A stretch of DNA of 64,000 nt from Cercophora sp. LCS_1 (Eukaryota > Ascomycota > Sordariomycetes > Sordariales > Lasiosphaeriaceae). A program made the translations under genes and the position numbers. Shown piece after piece: positions 1 through 14,000 of this stretch; the first letter of the stretch is position 1; each line of letters begins with the position of its first letter. Under the pieces are notes generated by a model. That model ran no database searches. It saw nothing but the letters and a program-made list of their open reading frames with translations, and had not been told where the DNA came from. The stretch spans positions 186,001 to 250,000 of the forward strand of contig JAPZLL010000038.1 of NCBI GenBank assembly GCA_036250225.1, in the 5' to 3' direction.

Positions 1-323
1 TGAGCAAGCAGAAGGGAACCGCGACAGATCGCGGTCGGATGTCGGAGCTCTGGGCTTGAAGCGAAGCGGATAAAGGCATCGCGAGCGTGATGGAGCGAGG
101 GAACGGCAAGTGCTTGCGGCCGGGTCTGGGGAGCTCGCACCGACGAGGAAAATCGCACACTCGTGACAGGGTCAAGGGCCCCATGTTGGGCGTTGGATGC
201 CGTGGAGTTCCATTGCGTGCAAACAAAAGTTTAGAACAGGTGCAATCGGGATGCGGGAGGTTGAGTTGTTTGGTGTTGGGGTCTGAGACTTAGCCCCGCC
301 AACGGCATGTGGATGTGTTGTGT

Positions 324-370
<47 letters not shown>

Positions 371-3300
371 GAGACAGAACAGTGGAGCCGGTACCGCTGC
401 CCGAATCAGATCTCCATCCTAGGTATTCTCAAGTCGTTGCCTGTTCTGCTGTCAGCTGCACTTGCCTAGCGTAGAAGGGGCATTTGGGCTTGGGACCGCT
501 GGTGGGGTTGGTGTCCACGCTGGAACGAACTTGCCTACACCGTGTCGGCTGGAGGCTGGAGGCTCCTGGATAAGCCGCCATGATCCAGCCTACCTTCCAC
601 TCTTGTTTACATTCCTCAAGACCAAGAAAACCCTAGATGTTTAACCCCCCGTCTTGCCTCGGCCGTCCACCGCTAGTTGAGAAGACTAGCCGCAGCTTAC
701 CCCTCCCGTGCCCAGACGTCTTGATCCATCTTCCTAGGCAGGATTACCCAGCCGTCTGCGCAGCGGAAAGCCAGCCGGTGGGCATCAACTCGCGCACTAA
801 TATCAGTGTCTTATCAGACGACATGCAGCTTGTCGAAAGGGGAAGTCTCAGGTCCTCAACGAGCTCTGACGCGATTCAGCGCTCTCGAGCCGCCAAGCCG
901 CGACGGCCGAGCGATAGCCCCATACGGCCCTTTCATCTCTGCGCATGGCCGTGTTCAGCGAGCCCAAGACGTCGACAGCAAGCACGGCCAGCCCGTGGTG
1001 GAGTTTCCACGTCGTTGCAGCCCGGATCTTCGTCATCGTGTCTTTCCCCATGAACAAGCCCTGGCTGCGGATATCAGCGAGTCCCTGGTGAAGCCCCGCT
1101 AGAAGCCGCAAAAGGCCCCCAAATGGAACACCCACGCCCGGGACCCTCGGACCCAGTGCGGCGGGGGCCAAAAAAGGGCAAGCATCACCGTTGAGCCCCA
1201 GGAAAAGAATTTTCTGGAGCGCTTCTGAGGCCCGGTAGCGTCGCTCGCTTAATGCATCCAACACCGCCCCGGGGGATCAAAGCACGGCCGGGGCTGATGC
1301 CATAATTGTCGACAGGGGCGTGTTCCACGGGGCTTCTAGCGTCCTCGTTCTGGCGATCCAGCCACTGGGCTCTCTCCTTCAGGGCACGGAACCAGCACCG
1401 CTGTTCCGCGACGAACTGTTGGTGGGCCTGAATCCATTCACAGCCCTCGCCCTCTCCGCCACCTCTATGTCTGCGACAACTAGTTGGGCGCCGCCGGTGC
1501 TACGGGACCCCGGTCCTTGCTGAGCCTCTCAAAGTCACGGCCGCGCAGCAAATAGGCTTACGTTCGGACGTCAAGAGCGGCGGTATGGAATTATACCACG
1601 TATACCAAAACAAAGGTCCGGTCAGAGAACGTCTCAGCCTGTTGGTTAACTGTCCCGTGGGGAGGCAGGGTTGATGTTTCTGTCAGGACGCAGGTGTGGT
1701 TGCCAATTCGCCCGGATCTGACTCCGAGGAATGCAAGATTGCAACCGCAGGCGGCGGAGGATTGTGGCATCGCCGATTATCCGCAAGCACGCATCGACGA
1801 AAGCGGAATTGGAAGCCAAGACGACGTTGCGTTTCGACACCCTCGCAGGGCAGGGCGGATCATCAGCCGGCTTGCTGCAGCCCGTTCTTGCGGCCTGGGG
1901 TCAACCAATTGGCACCTTTCCGTCCGCTCTGCTGACTTCCCACTCATGCTGGGTCTATGCGCAGGAAGAACGTCAACGACACTGGTGCGTGTGGCTCGGT
2001 TCAAGACGACGACGGCAACGAGACACAAGTTGGGACGACAAGCAAGATCGACGACGGAACGGACGTTGTCTGGTCTTCCCGGCCCCCAAACTTGATCTCC
2101 GAGGGCGGTAGCCTCAATGGACAGGCTTATAGCTCAAGTTTTGGCATATGGTATGGCATCCCATAATCAAGAGCGTCCAGGAATTAACTTCCCACCCTTC
2201 GGCATGGGACCTCCCTAGTAGCATCGCTGTGTGCAATGACACAACACACATACACACACACCATCGACACGATCAGCGGGCTGCTGTAGTTCGCGGGGTT
2301 ACCACAAGAGCCGTTTGCAGCCTCTTCGGATGGGCGAGTCCAAGTCCCGCATATTTGACATGTCGAATTTTCGAGCAGCGGTTTGAAGCAAGCCGCAGCT
2401 TGGTCATTTCATCCCGTTTCTCGGTGTGAATAGCAATCACTCTCCGCATGTCGATGCCCCCAACTCGAGAGCTGGTTGGCCGCCTCAGGTCCACAACATC
2501 TGCGGTTGAGGGCGATTCACCGTCCCCGCCCCTACCATCGCGGCTTTGTTGATGATGCCTCTTGAGCCGGTGGGGTCAACCAGGAAGATCGGACACCTGA
2601 GAAATCGAAAGCCGTCGTCAAAACGATCTGGTTTCTCGAGCTGTTGGTACCCCGAGCGGGTGCATCTATCCGCCGCACCGTTCACCTGCCGCCAGCCCGC
2701 CGCTCTGACGTTTTCACAACACAAAATATGACTTATAGCGTGAAAACTCATGCCCACTCGTGGAATCGCAACGGCGTTGCAGCGCTTCTTTGCCGGGCGA
2801 CATCTGATCGCGGCACCAGTCAGTCTAGCTTCCGTTCCTGTATGTTGAGCTTCAAGTCGGCATTGCTCCCATAAATGGCTACCACATCCCAAAGCCGACA
2901 AGGGCCGTCTTTCCGTTGGCGAGGTTGCGGTCGAGACAACAGAATGTTGACCGGCCCTGAGGTGATCAAAGTTGCCAAGATATCTAAATGCGACGTTCCG
3001 AACACACCCTTACCCACCCCGGTGAGGGGCTCAAGATCTTTTTATTTTTTCTGATCTTTTCAAACGAGATCTCGAGCAAGGGCTGGCAAGATTGCGTGCG
3101 TGGCGGGCAAGACCAAGTCGGGGAGATCTTTTCGGAGCTTGTTCAACGTGCACTGGAATTGAGTGCCCTGCATCCACCTGTCCGAACCACGTCATGGTGA
3201 GTTCGGGCGGGTGCTCCTACATGATTCTCGATCTTGACGATGACAGGCTTGGGCATCCCGGCACAAACCCCACCCGGCACTCATCACCCCCCTGTCTAGC

Positions 3301-4439
3301 CCACCTGAAGTTGAGACGCCGGCTTGACCTATTGCGAATAATGCACGGAGCGCTGTGACCTCCGTGCAAGGCCAACGTGTGATGTCACTCCAGGCAGGCA
3401 GCAAGAGGGGGAGGACAAGGCTAGGTTGGAGCGGAGGGGTACGGTTGGCGGCGTTGGGCCTTTCTGACAGAAGACCGGTGAGGCGGTCGCTCAAGGCAAA
3501 CAGCCCTGTTGGCGCCACCGACAAGTGTCTCCCCCCACCCACCCCATGGGCTGACGAAGCCCGACCTCGCATGTCCGCAGGGAGGCTGGTAGACAATACC
3601 CGCTTGGCATTGATGGCGGCAAATTTCGACGCAAAGCCCTGAGCCTATTCGCGCGATCCCCCAACTCTCCCCAGCACAGAGCCCCATCGCAAAGTTTGGG
3701 CGGGTATAGCATTCGTTCGTCTCACATATCCTCTTTTCCTCTCTTGCGCTGTCCAGCCAATACCGTTGTGCAATGCCCTGGCCCGTCCCGCGTCCTCCAA
3801 AGGTACCGCGAAACCGGAACCAGAGCCGTCAGCAAAAACTTTTTGTGACTGATCATATTTTGCCCTCCTTTTCTATCTGAGAAACTCACGTGGCCTGTTG
3901 ATGACCGTTATTTCTATTCTGAAGCATCCTACCCGCCACGCCACAAACAGGGAATCCTCCAACAGCCGTTTGCTGGGCTGTTTACTCTCCACCTCGGACC
4001 CGTTCCGCTTCCAACCATGGTGCGCTGTCGTAGCTGACTGGCGGGTCTGGATGGTTTAGTTGTCTCGACTACATGGTGAGCCGGACACAGGACCCAGACA
4101 ACAACAGGCGACCTTGCGAATATTGGCGGTGTGCCGCGCCAGTCGGCTAGATTCTCGTCATGTTATCGTCATGGTAAGGTAATCCCCGAACCCTGAGACC
4201 CTCCCGTGCGCCACCCACAAAACAACATGAGCGACGCGTCGGTGGTGCCAAGCAGTGAAGCCCGATAGGCTGGCAAATTTCACCGAACAGTCGAGTTTCG
4301 AGACTGCGACGTCCGAGGGCCTCGTGTGCTGAATCAGGCCGTTGCGCCCGCCCGCTCGGATGCCGGAGTCACCCACGCGTCAACCCTATAGTCAGTCCGG
4401 CCGAAAGGGAAGCGGCTAGATAAGAAGCCGGGGTCTCTC
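1..4439. other. gene-free stretch downstream of VIP1
   Basis: No protein family is recognisable on either strand. Open frames here are short, and many open with GTG, CTG or TTG rather than ATG. The stretch holds a long AG dinucleotide repeat (327-366), and its right end must contain the 3' UTR and terminator of VIP1, which ends at 4440. The base composition is GC-rich with no sign of RIP mutation. Confidence 0.6.
327..366. repeat. AG dinucleotide microsatellite, about 20 units
   Basis: An uninterrupted run of AG repeats directly follows a TGTGTGTC segment. It lies in a region without genes, so it is best read as a simple-sequence repeat. Its length could vary between strains. Confidence 0.95.
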
Positions 4440-7400
4440 TTAATCTTTGCCGGCTGGTTCAGGTGGGTCTGATGGTGCCTTCGTGTGCTCATGCTCGGCG
4501 GATTTCATCTCGAGTGCGTCACCCTCTTCGCCTTCACCGTTCTGTGGCTTCTCCTGGAACGTGAAGGCATCCGACAAGTTAACGGCCAGGAACGTCTTCG
4601 GCAATTTCACCCTAAGGACACACAGTGCGTGAGTACTCCGCTAACAGCGTCTTCTCATCGGTCTTCACGTCAAGACAGAGGGTCAGCTTACTGGTGGAAC
4701 TTTGCTCTCAAGGTTTCGATCACGACCATCCAGTCGGCATGTGCGGTCAAGCTTCGGCGGGGCGCACAGCCGATGCAGTGCCTGCTGTCGAGTTGGACGT
4801 CAAGCGGGTCGAAAACGTGGCAGCCGGGGCTGATGGTGATCTTGATGCTGTAGCTGAACGCCGGGGCGCCGTCGGCATCGACAGGGGGCTTAGCCGGCAT
4901 CTCGTACAGTTCAAAGGAGATCTGCGACAGGTAGTCCAGCTCTGGAATGGTGGCTCTCTTAATCTTAGTTTCGAGGCCGCCTTCGAGAATGCAGTTCAGC
5001 AGCGTGTAGATGTGCGACTCCTTTGTGAAGTAGATGAACGACTTCGCCTCGTCGGACGCCTGCATGTCCTCAAGATCCTGAACGATCTCCTTGAGCAATG
5101 GCAGCGACGTCAAAAGGCCAATCTCGAGCTAATACCAGCACAATGCGGTGAGTTTCAGGGTCATCCGTCGCCACCATCCTTTCCAGGAGGTAGGCAATAC
5201 AACAGCACCACTCACCTTTTCGCTATCGGATATCCCATACTCCTGCGGGCAGATAAAGTCAAAGAGCACCTTAGCGAGCTGGTACAACTCCCGCAGCGGC
5301 TCAAACCTCGCGTCAGTCTTCGCCTTGGTCTGACTGTTGCCCCTATGCAGGTGAAAGTACTTTTCGGGAGGCTCTGCCTCGCCCCCGGGCCGGAGCCCGC
5401 TGAGGAACGATCGACGACGGAAGATACGCTTGACCGTCTTGTGGCCTTCCTTTTCAATCTTTTCCGTTAGAGATCTCTCCACGCCACCCTTGGATTCCTC
5501 CGATGTCTTTGTATGCACACCCTCTTCGGCCTCCTTGGTCGTGGATGGTGCTGCGTGCTTCACTTCCCTGGCGGGGCCGCCAGCGACATGTGTATCCTTC
5601 GCTTGGGTCGTCGGTACGCCGTATTCTTCCTCCAGCATGGCCTTCGGCGGGGCAAACACCCACTCGAGGAACTGACGGTTATGGAGTGCGTCAAACTTCA
5701 TGGTGTCATAGAGCTCTGAGATCTTGCTCGGATCTACCTTTTCCCCATCGCAGAACTCGGCGAACAGCTTTTCCCAGCGCTCCCTAAACAGCTCCGCATC
5801 TTCACCGCAGCACCACCTCGACTGAATGTTGTTCACAGCGCTAACTTGTGACAGTGAGCCCAGGCTGCTAGAAAGCGATGCACCCGACGACTCGCCGTTT
5901 CCGCTGCCGATGGCGTTGCCGTTGCTGGTGCCATTGACCTTCTCCGCGCTAGGGTTGTTGATGGCGTTCAGCGAGTTAACGGCGCCACTGTACAGCTTGG
6001 AATAATTGTGTTGCATGACTTTTCGGTGAAAGTTCATGAGCTGCACCACCCTGGTTTGGACCTCGGCAGGTTCGGGCATGTTCGGCGGCCAAGCAAACTG
6101 CGGCGGGCGTTCGTTTCCTTTGCGAAGCAAGCCCTTCAGCTTCTTTTTAACCTTGTCCATCTCGTCTTTGGCAGCATTCGAGTCATCGAGAAGGTCCTTA
6201 CGGATCGTGATAAAATCCTCGGGTAGATCCTTCTTGTTGAGGAAGCTGGCTGCCCAGATCTGGGCGCTGGTCACGACACGGCGCTCACTGCTGCTGAAGA
6301 CGTGGACCTCGTCGAGCACCTCGCGGTTCATGAGCCCCAAGTCGCTACGCATGGATTCCCCGAGCTCCTGGGATTGGTAACGGGCGGAATGTGTTGGCTC
6401 GCCACCCCACTTGACGATAAGTTGAAGCTTGTCTAAAACTAGGCTTTCCTCCGCTGCGGTAAACTTGGACATGGTGACGCCGGAAAGCGAATCCTGACGC
6501 CTGGGTGGTATCCTAGGCTTATAATCGCCTGCCCTGGACACATCATCCTCGTTTTCGGTCTCCTTGGCGCTTTCCTCAACGGGCGGGGGGGGCTGTTCCT
6601 CCTCCTCCTCGGCGGGCGTTGCTTCTGGAGCTTTCTTTCGAAACATGGGCTTAATCTGAACCTTCGTACCAGCCCATCCGCCCTTTTTGACGAGTACGTT
6701 GCGAAGGGCTTTGAGTTTACGGCGGTCTTCGACACCGGCGCGCATTGCAACGTCAACAGCGTCAAGCACGCTGGCTAACGCCGGCTCGCCAATAAGCAGA
6801 ACTTCTTCCTGGTGCCCCCTGAGAAGCTCGATGAAAGGCTCCGTGTGGAAAGTAAACTTGTATTTTTGTTTGGGGGTGCGATCTGCGTGACGGATAACAG
6901 ATACGACGCCCTTGAGCTTCCAGCTGGGTTTGGGTGGCGGCGGCGGCGGTGTTTCCTCTGGTTCGTTCAGGCTGCCCTCTGCCATCTCCAACTGCGAAGA
7001 GGGCGCGGCGGATATTGTAGAGTTAGCGGTAGAAGGCACACCATCCTTGGCAGATGAGGAGAAATGGCTTGCGAGGGGGCTGGTAGATTTGCTGCCAAGT
7101 TTGGACAACAGAGTCGTGTCTGATTTGATATGCGGCAAATGGTCTGAAGACACATCTCGGATGTCTAAACCTTTTTGCAGGGTGGCTTGTCTGTCGAGAC
7201 TCGTCCTGCCCTGAGAAACAACAAGAGCGGCCAGTTCGGAGTCCTTCTTGGCTGAAAGAGCGCGCGCAGTCAAAGGGTCAACATCTGACAGAGCAGGCGA
7301 CGGAAGTGGTGGTGTCAGGCCTTCTCGGCGCAGCTTTTCCTTGATGAACATGTCCTTGAGGATGTTTGCGCAGTGGTCATAGTAGTCGTCGTTGTCCTTG

Positions 7401-9505
7401 ACAAAACTCCAGCCGTTGACGTCGATGACATAGCTCTTGCCGCCTGCGCGCAGGAAGTCAAATCCGCAGACACGCTGACCAAAGGTCGTGCTGATCTTGC
7501 TAGCAATCTCCTTTTCCTCGCTGCTTAGCCCCGTCACGTAGCGCACTTCCTTCCCATGGGTGTTACGGCGCACCACCCCGTCAACAACGGGGGATTTGCG
7601 CGTCTCCGCGTGACAATAAGACGGCCCAACCGTGTATGCTTTGACGTCTTCGGCATTGTCCACTTGCATAAAGCGTTCGTAAATGAAGCTTTCGTCGGGT
7701 TGGGTGATACAGCGGGGGACCGTCAGACCCGGAACATACTCGCTACTCTTGTTTCCAATCTTCCGGAAAAGCTTGCGCGCGCCGCCGCCGGCAGATGAGG
7801 GAAAATATATGATGATATTATGGTCTTCGCCGCTGGTAGGCTTCTCAACGAAGGGCTTCTTGATCAGAGTGCCGTCGACCGAAAGCATATCGCCGTCGTC
7901 AAGGAGTTCAACCTTGCGAGGGGCGACGGCCTTGGCGTGGGCTGGGTCCGGGTCAGTAGGCTCGAAAGATATGCCGCTGACATCTTTGATATGCTTCGTC
8001 ACATCCGGGGTCAGCAAGTGTGGTCCGCCGTCTCGGTTTACCTCGATCCGCTGAGGAGTGGAAACTCCGATCCGGTCCAACAAACGCAAGCAGATACGAC
8101 GGTCCCAAAGAATCTTTTGCATAGGGACGTCGTTGACGCAGAAAGGCTTGCGTGCTTTGACGTAAGCCACGGCTTTGTCGAGCGGGAAGCCGTCTGAGTA
8201 AAATGATATCAGGTAATCGCTACACGGGCGTCAGCAGGGGCAAGGAGGAGGAGGGACAATCGGATTTGCACATCGGTACCTACCATATTGGCCAGTTTTC
8301 CACATCTGAAGGTACCGGATCAGCCGTGTCCAAGCAAAGGAGGCCGGGCTCTTCTTACCTTCATCGAGAATCACTTTGTCGCCGAAGACGCAAACGTCAA
8401 ATTCGCGATTCTGAATCAACCTGTTGAGGATATTCCTGCTTGGCTTGCTCCTGGCCTTGATATCGAGCGCACACACGCCAATGACACCGAAGGGCGCAGG
8501 TTTTACCTCTTCCTTCTCAGTGCGTTCTCTGTGCACCATCGCCCTGTCACTACTAGGACTGTGGCTGCTAGCCGCAGTGCTGCCACTGAATCTACGCTTC
8601 GCCCTACTCCGCGATCTAGTCGGCTGGGGCCTAGGCGGAGGTCCAGCGCCGGGCTGCTGCTGGGCAGTTTGGGCCGTTGGCTTCTTGATCATGTCGTTGA
8701 GATGATTAGTCTCGCGGGGAGTAAGGTGCGTTGCCCCAACTTGCGCGCCCTGGCTAGCTGTAGTCACCGTCATATTGGAGACGCCTGCTTCGGGTTGAGA
8801 GGTTGCGGTGCCTTTTGCTGCGCCGGGGGCCATAAGGCCTGGGGCGGCACGTGGGGCCGTGGCAATACCGGAGGCACTGTTGTTGTCGCTGCCATTGGCC
8901 GAGGCGGCGGAGCTTGGGACCCCGCGAGCTGAGGCGAGACTGTACATGGAGCTGACACTGACTCGGTTGCTGATCGCAGACTCCGAGAAGGACGAGCGGG
9001 TGCCGGTACGGAGGGCGGGTTCAGGCAGGTATCCTTCCTGTGCGGCCAAGTCGGCGATGTTTGCGCCCGGTTGCAACCGTGGTGTCTCAAAGTTGCCAGA
9101 ATCTGCTGCAGCAGAGGGCACTTCAAAGGCAAAATCTCGAGGAGAAGATGAAAGGCCAGCGGAGGTGTTCTTAGGAGCGGCGGAGCCCTCGCTCCAGGTT
9201 TCGGAATGGGAGGATGCGCGACGGTTATCAGGTAACGAGGACCGCGCAGTCTTTGGAATTGAGCATGTGCGAGGAATATTCAGGGGCGGTGGCATGGACA
9301 GGCTGGCCGGGTCGGCGTGAGTTTCGGTCGTGTTGGGCTCGGCTTGCCTGCTCTTGTGGCTTATCGCGGAAGCGGCAATCGAGGAAGGTTTCGACTTTGA
9401 GGCCGTGACTGGGTTTGCGGCAGCATCTAGGGAAGGTGGGTCGCCCTGGACGTTTTCAGTGCCCATTCCACCATTAGAGTTGGAGCCACCAGAGTTTCCC
9501 TCCAT
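4440..9505 (-). CDS. vip1: bifunctional inositol-pyrophosphate kinase/phosphatase (PPIP5K, VIP1/Asp1 family)
   Basis: The protein has about 1593 residues from five exons: 9505-8359, 8305-8284, 8219-5216, 5128-4692 and 4611-4440. All junctions have GT-AG ends and keep frame. Residues 1 to about 335 are low-complexity. An ATP-grasp kinase domain follows, opening with GVCALDIKARSKPSRNILNR and ending near the metal-binding block VIDVNGWSFVKDNDDYYD (Asp656, Asn658). A histidine-acid-phosphatase-like domain begins at VIRHADRTPKQK (about residue 832) and closes with SHIYTLL (His1430). In yeasts the kinase makes 1-IP7/IP8 pyrophosphates and the phosphatase domain opposes it, affecting phosphate sensing, hyphal growth and microtubules. 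Acidic and Pro-rich inserts interrupt the phosphatase domain. The second exon is only 22 nt, and its inclusion is needed to restore the family sequence DVENWPICDYLISFYSDGFP. The family call is certain. The N-terminal start is the longest ATG in frame and is less certain. Confidence 0.95.
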
Positions 9506-11046
9506 ATTGACAGCGACCCTCTCGGGATGTCGTGGTAAAACGTCGTTGGGTCAGTTGGCGAGACTGGCTGCTGCTGTCCTTCCTCGCAAGGCGCAAAGTT
9601 CCCGTCGTCAATGCACGCCTAGTGTCCAGTGTGCCTGTGTCCGATGTAAAGGGTCTGCGCAATCGGGACACCCGACAAGAGGTGGAAGGGAAAGAGGGTG
9701 GAAGACAGTTGAGGCAGCTTGGTGGCAACACAGAGTCGTGCAAATTTACAACGGCCGGTGCCCGGGCGGCATCCTGGCCAAGATCTGCTCAAGCTCAAGG
9801 GAGACAGGAATGCTCTCCACTACAGATGTTCCCCCATCTCCTCTCCGTCCAAGCTCCCGGGCTCTTGGGCCTAGCTCTGGCTGCTAGACGGAGGAAAGTG
9901 GCCGTTTTCTGGTAAGGTGCCACGGTGCCTGGAGGGAGACCTGCGGTCGGTCCATGCAAAGCTGGAGGACGTCGAATGAAGGCAGGGCGCCAGGATCGAC
10001 GGCGGCTGTCGGCTCACAGTCGCATTGGCGACCACCGGAGAGTAGGTAGTCAGGGTCAACTTGTCACCGGATTATTTCGACAGCACACTTAACTCTGACA
10101 TGTGTTGAACAAAGACGTTCGACCTGCAGACGATTACCGCTGAGTGCGACCACACGGCGCTGTGCTTTGGGAGAGATGAGGGGCACTTCAAATTGGAGAC
10201 AGAATGACGCTGTTCAATCCCGCCGGGCGCGATACGGAGACAGGGATGTGCATGCCTCTTGTTCCAGGGGCGCCACATGGCGGGGCGGGCTGGCTGGCGA
10301 TGTCGGCGCTCCTTCTTGGGCTTGAGCCCGATTCCAATCAGACATTTGACATCATCCCGATGCTGCCACGGCACATCGTTGTCAAGTAATTTCATGTGGT
10401 TCCTCCACCGCCATGCTCTTGGTCGATTTCAGCTCCGTCGGGTGGTCGCGTGACCAGTTTGTCGTCTTTCGACTCGTGTGTAAAAATGCCAGGGTCCTGC
10501 GGGTTTGATAGGTCCCTCGTCCCCTTGCACTGCATCAGAAGGTTGGCGCAACGAGGCGGTCAAGAATTGCTGAATTCGATGGCTTGGCCGGCACGCCGGT
10601 TGGACTTCAGACACCAAGTTTATCTCACCGTCACAGAAATTGTCCGCTGCGGTTCAAATGAATGGGCTTGCAAGCCCTTACTGTTGCTCAACCTTCTAGA
10701 ACACCAGTCATGAGCCACGATATCGGGCTACGACCCCCGCTTGAGAAAAACAGCCCGGGTTACTGATTTCAAATTGGGGCTGCTCTGCTCGATCTTGGTT
10801 CCTAGAGGGGTGATATGCTTGGGGTAGCTTACCGAGGTGAAGACCCCTTGCTTGCCGGCCGGCAGGCAAGTGGGGGTGGGGCACCCTAACCCCCGTGCTA
10901 AAAATTTCTGGAATGATGGACGAGGCTATCAATTTTTTTTGGAAGCCAGCCGCGAATCGCAAATTGTATACTGGGAAAGCGAAGCGCAACAGTTGATGAT
11001 CCAATTCGGTCTCTGAACAGCTTCTCTGAAGCTTCCACAGCTAACT
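9506..11046. other. divergent spacer between VIP1 and UTP21
   Basis: This spacer of about 1.5 kb separates two genes that start outward, so it must hold both promoters. No convincing coding exon, RNA gene or repeat is visible. A small open frame at about 10204-10389 has no family resemblance and no splice partners. Confidence 0.6.
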
Positions 11047-14000
11047 ATGCCCCATTCAGACCTGGAACACCCTTCAACTAAGCGACTGAAGCTCGATGGG
11101 GCCGTAAAAGCACCACCAAAGGCAAAGCAAGGCTCGGTCATCTTTGCGCCGTTCCGCGTACGCTCTCCTGTCCTATCTCTCTACATTGCGCTCTGCCACA
11201 GGCGAGATACTGATATGAGCTACTCAGACTATTGGACTTGTGTCCCCTACAGGCGTTCCTTTCACATCCCTTCCCTTGGGCAAGACAACTTTCCAGATCA
11301 CCACTTCGGTCGGCCGCTCCCTCCAGACGTACGATCTCAAGCGTGGGCTCAACCTGGTCTTTGTTACCCGTCCCCAAGTCCCGGCCGATATTACTGCGAC
11401 ATATGCTTGGAAGGAGAAGGTCTTCGCCGCTTGGGGCGACGCGCGCAATGGCGAGCCCCAGGGGATATGGGCCTTCCAAAGAGGCAAGAAGGTGGCCGAA
11501 CTCGAGTTACCGGTCGACTTGGACCAGCCCATTCGCCAGATCCTTGTCTTTGGCAACTGGATTGTTGCGTGCGCGCTCACGAGGATAGAGGTATGGAAAT
11601 CGGCCACACTTGAGCATTACACCACCATTTTCCCCGTTGGCGCCCAGCAGGGGGCGAACGAGTTGACTGGTGGGATTTGCAATATGCCCACCTATCTCAA
11701 CAAGATATTTGCTGGGCGAGCCGACGGATGGGTGGAGATCTGGAATGTCAGCACCGGCAAGCTCATTTACACAATCCTCCCTCCCTCGCCGGATTTTGGT
11801 GCCGTGACCTGCATGGAGCCCACACCTGCTCTGTCCCTGCTAGCAATCGCATACTCTGCGGGACCCATCGTGATCCAAAACGTACTGACGGCTAAGCCAG
11901 CCTTGCGACTCAACGCGGGTACGGAGGATGCGCCCGTTACGGCTATATCGTTCCGGAGCGACGGGCAAGGAGCCGGCCAGGATGGCCGAAAGGGTGGCGT
12001 CATGGCGACTGCCACCAGTCTGGGTGGAGATGTTACTTTCTGGGACCTCAACAAGGGTGGAAGGATAATGGGCGTTCTCCGCAGCGCACACAACCCTCCT
12101 TCTCGTACGGGCACCGAGGTCCGGGGAGGGATATCCAAGATCGAGTTCCTCCCAGGGCAACCCGTGATAATGACAAGCGGTCTCGACAACTCACTCAAAT
12201 CCTGGATCTTTGATGAGACTCCGTTTTCCCCAGTTCCGCGACTCCTCCATATTCGAAGTGGCCATGCTGCCCCTGTCAGTTGTCTGCAGTTCTTGCCGTC
12301 CGATTTTGATGGCGCGGAGGGTGGGAACAAATGGCTACTTAGTGCAGGGCAGGATCGGAGCCTCTGGGGTTGGAGTTTGCGCCGTGATGGGCAGAGCACC
12401 GAGTTGAGCCAGGGCAACATTCGCAGCAAGGCCAGGAAGGCAGGGATGTTGGCGGGCAGCCTCAATGGTCACGGCCTTACGACAACACTGGACGACCTCA
12501 AAGCGCCCGAGATCACCTGCATTGCATCCTCACTCAACCGTGACGGAGGAATCGGTGCAATGCCAGGAAAGCAAGCGATTTGGGACAAAGGGAACGACAA
12601 GACACGCCCCTCAAACGCCGAACTTAGTGCCACCACTGGATGGGAAAGTGTCGTCACAGCCCACAAGAATGATCCTTGGGCCCGTACTTGGTTCTGGGGG
12701 CGCAAGAAGGCCGGCCGCTGGGCGTTCAAGACGGGGGACGGAGAACATGTCTCAACCGTTACCGTTAGCCAGTGTGGCAGCTTTGCGCTTGTTGGCTCAG
12801 CCGGTGGCAGCATAGATGTCTACAACCTCCAGTCCGGGCGGCACAAGCAGCGCTTCCCATCAAAACTGACGCCAGCGCAGCTCCGCCAAGTCAAACTGCA
12901 ACAGCTTAAGACCCTCGATAAGGTCAACCAGCTCCAATCCCGCTCCCGGACATCCTTTACTCCCGGCACCGGCCGTCACACTGCCGCTGTCACGGGTCTC
13001 GTCATCGACCCTCTCAACCAAACCGTCATCTCGTGCTCACTTGACGGCAGGATCAAGTTTTGGGACTTTGTCGCTGGTAACCTCATCGACGAGATCAACT
13101 GGGCTCCCATGGCCAAGATTACAGCATGCCGCTACCACGCAGCGAATGACCTCATCGCATTTTCCTGTGACGACCACTCCATCCGCGTCGTCGATGTTGA
13201 GACCCGCCAAACCATTCGTGAGCTTTGGGGATGCCGCAGAGCTATCAACGACTTCTGCTTCTCCAACGACGGGCGCTGGATCGTTGCCGCGTCCCAAGAC
13301 TCGACCATTCGTGTCTGGGATCTCCCTACCAGTCATCTCATCGACGCCTTCCGCCTGGAGCACCCTTGCACAGCACTGGCCTTCTCCACAAGCGGCGAAT
13401 TCCTTGCCGGCTCGTCAGAGGGCGAGTTGGGAGTTCAGGTATGGACCAACAGGACGCTGTTCAGACACGTGCCCACACGACAGATCTCGGAAGCCGAGAT
13501 TGGCGAAGTTGCGGCACCAACAGCCTCCGGCGAGGGCGGTAAGGGTCTGTTGGAGGCGGCGTTCGAGGAGGATGTTAGCACGGAAGAGGACGACACCGTG
13601 TCCGTCCCAGTGGTGGACCAACTCAACAGGGAGATGATGACGTTGAGCTTGGTGCCCAAGAGTAGATGGCAGACATTATTACACATTGACCTGATCAAGC
13701 AGAGAAACAAACCCAAGGAGGCGCCCAAGGCGCCGGAAAAGGCACCCTTCTTTTTGCCGTCCGTTGGGATGGACCCTCTCGGCAAGGATCTAGAGACGGC
13801 CGCGACGGAAAAGAAGGAAGAGGAAGGGAGATCCAGAATTACCATGATGGATCGGACCCGGAAGGAAGAGGTTTTCACCGGCAAATTGCTCAGAGGCGGG
13901 AGTGAGAGAAATTGTGAGCGTGATATCTCCCTACCAAACAAGTTCATATGGTGTAGCTAACCTGATTTAGATGACGATTTCGTCGAACATCTCAAATCTC

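Noticed and set aside
848..1264. 138-codon minus-strand frame at the left end
   Set aside because: Its first codon is GTG, no upstream exon gives a credible ATG start in frame, and no domain is recognisable. GC-rich fungal DNA yields many such frames.
4625..5470. 281-codon plus-strand frame
   Set aside because: It is antisense to the VIP1 phosphatase end, across two of its introns. The minus-strand frame carries the family motifs.
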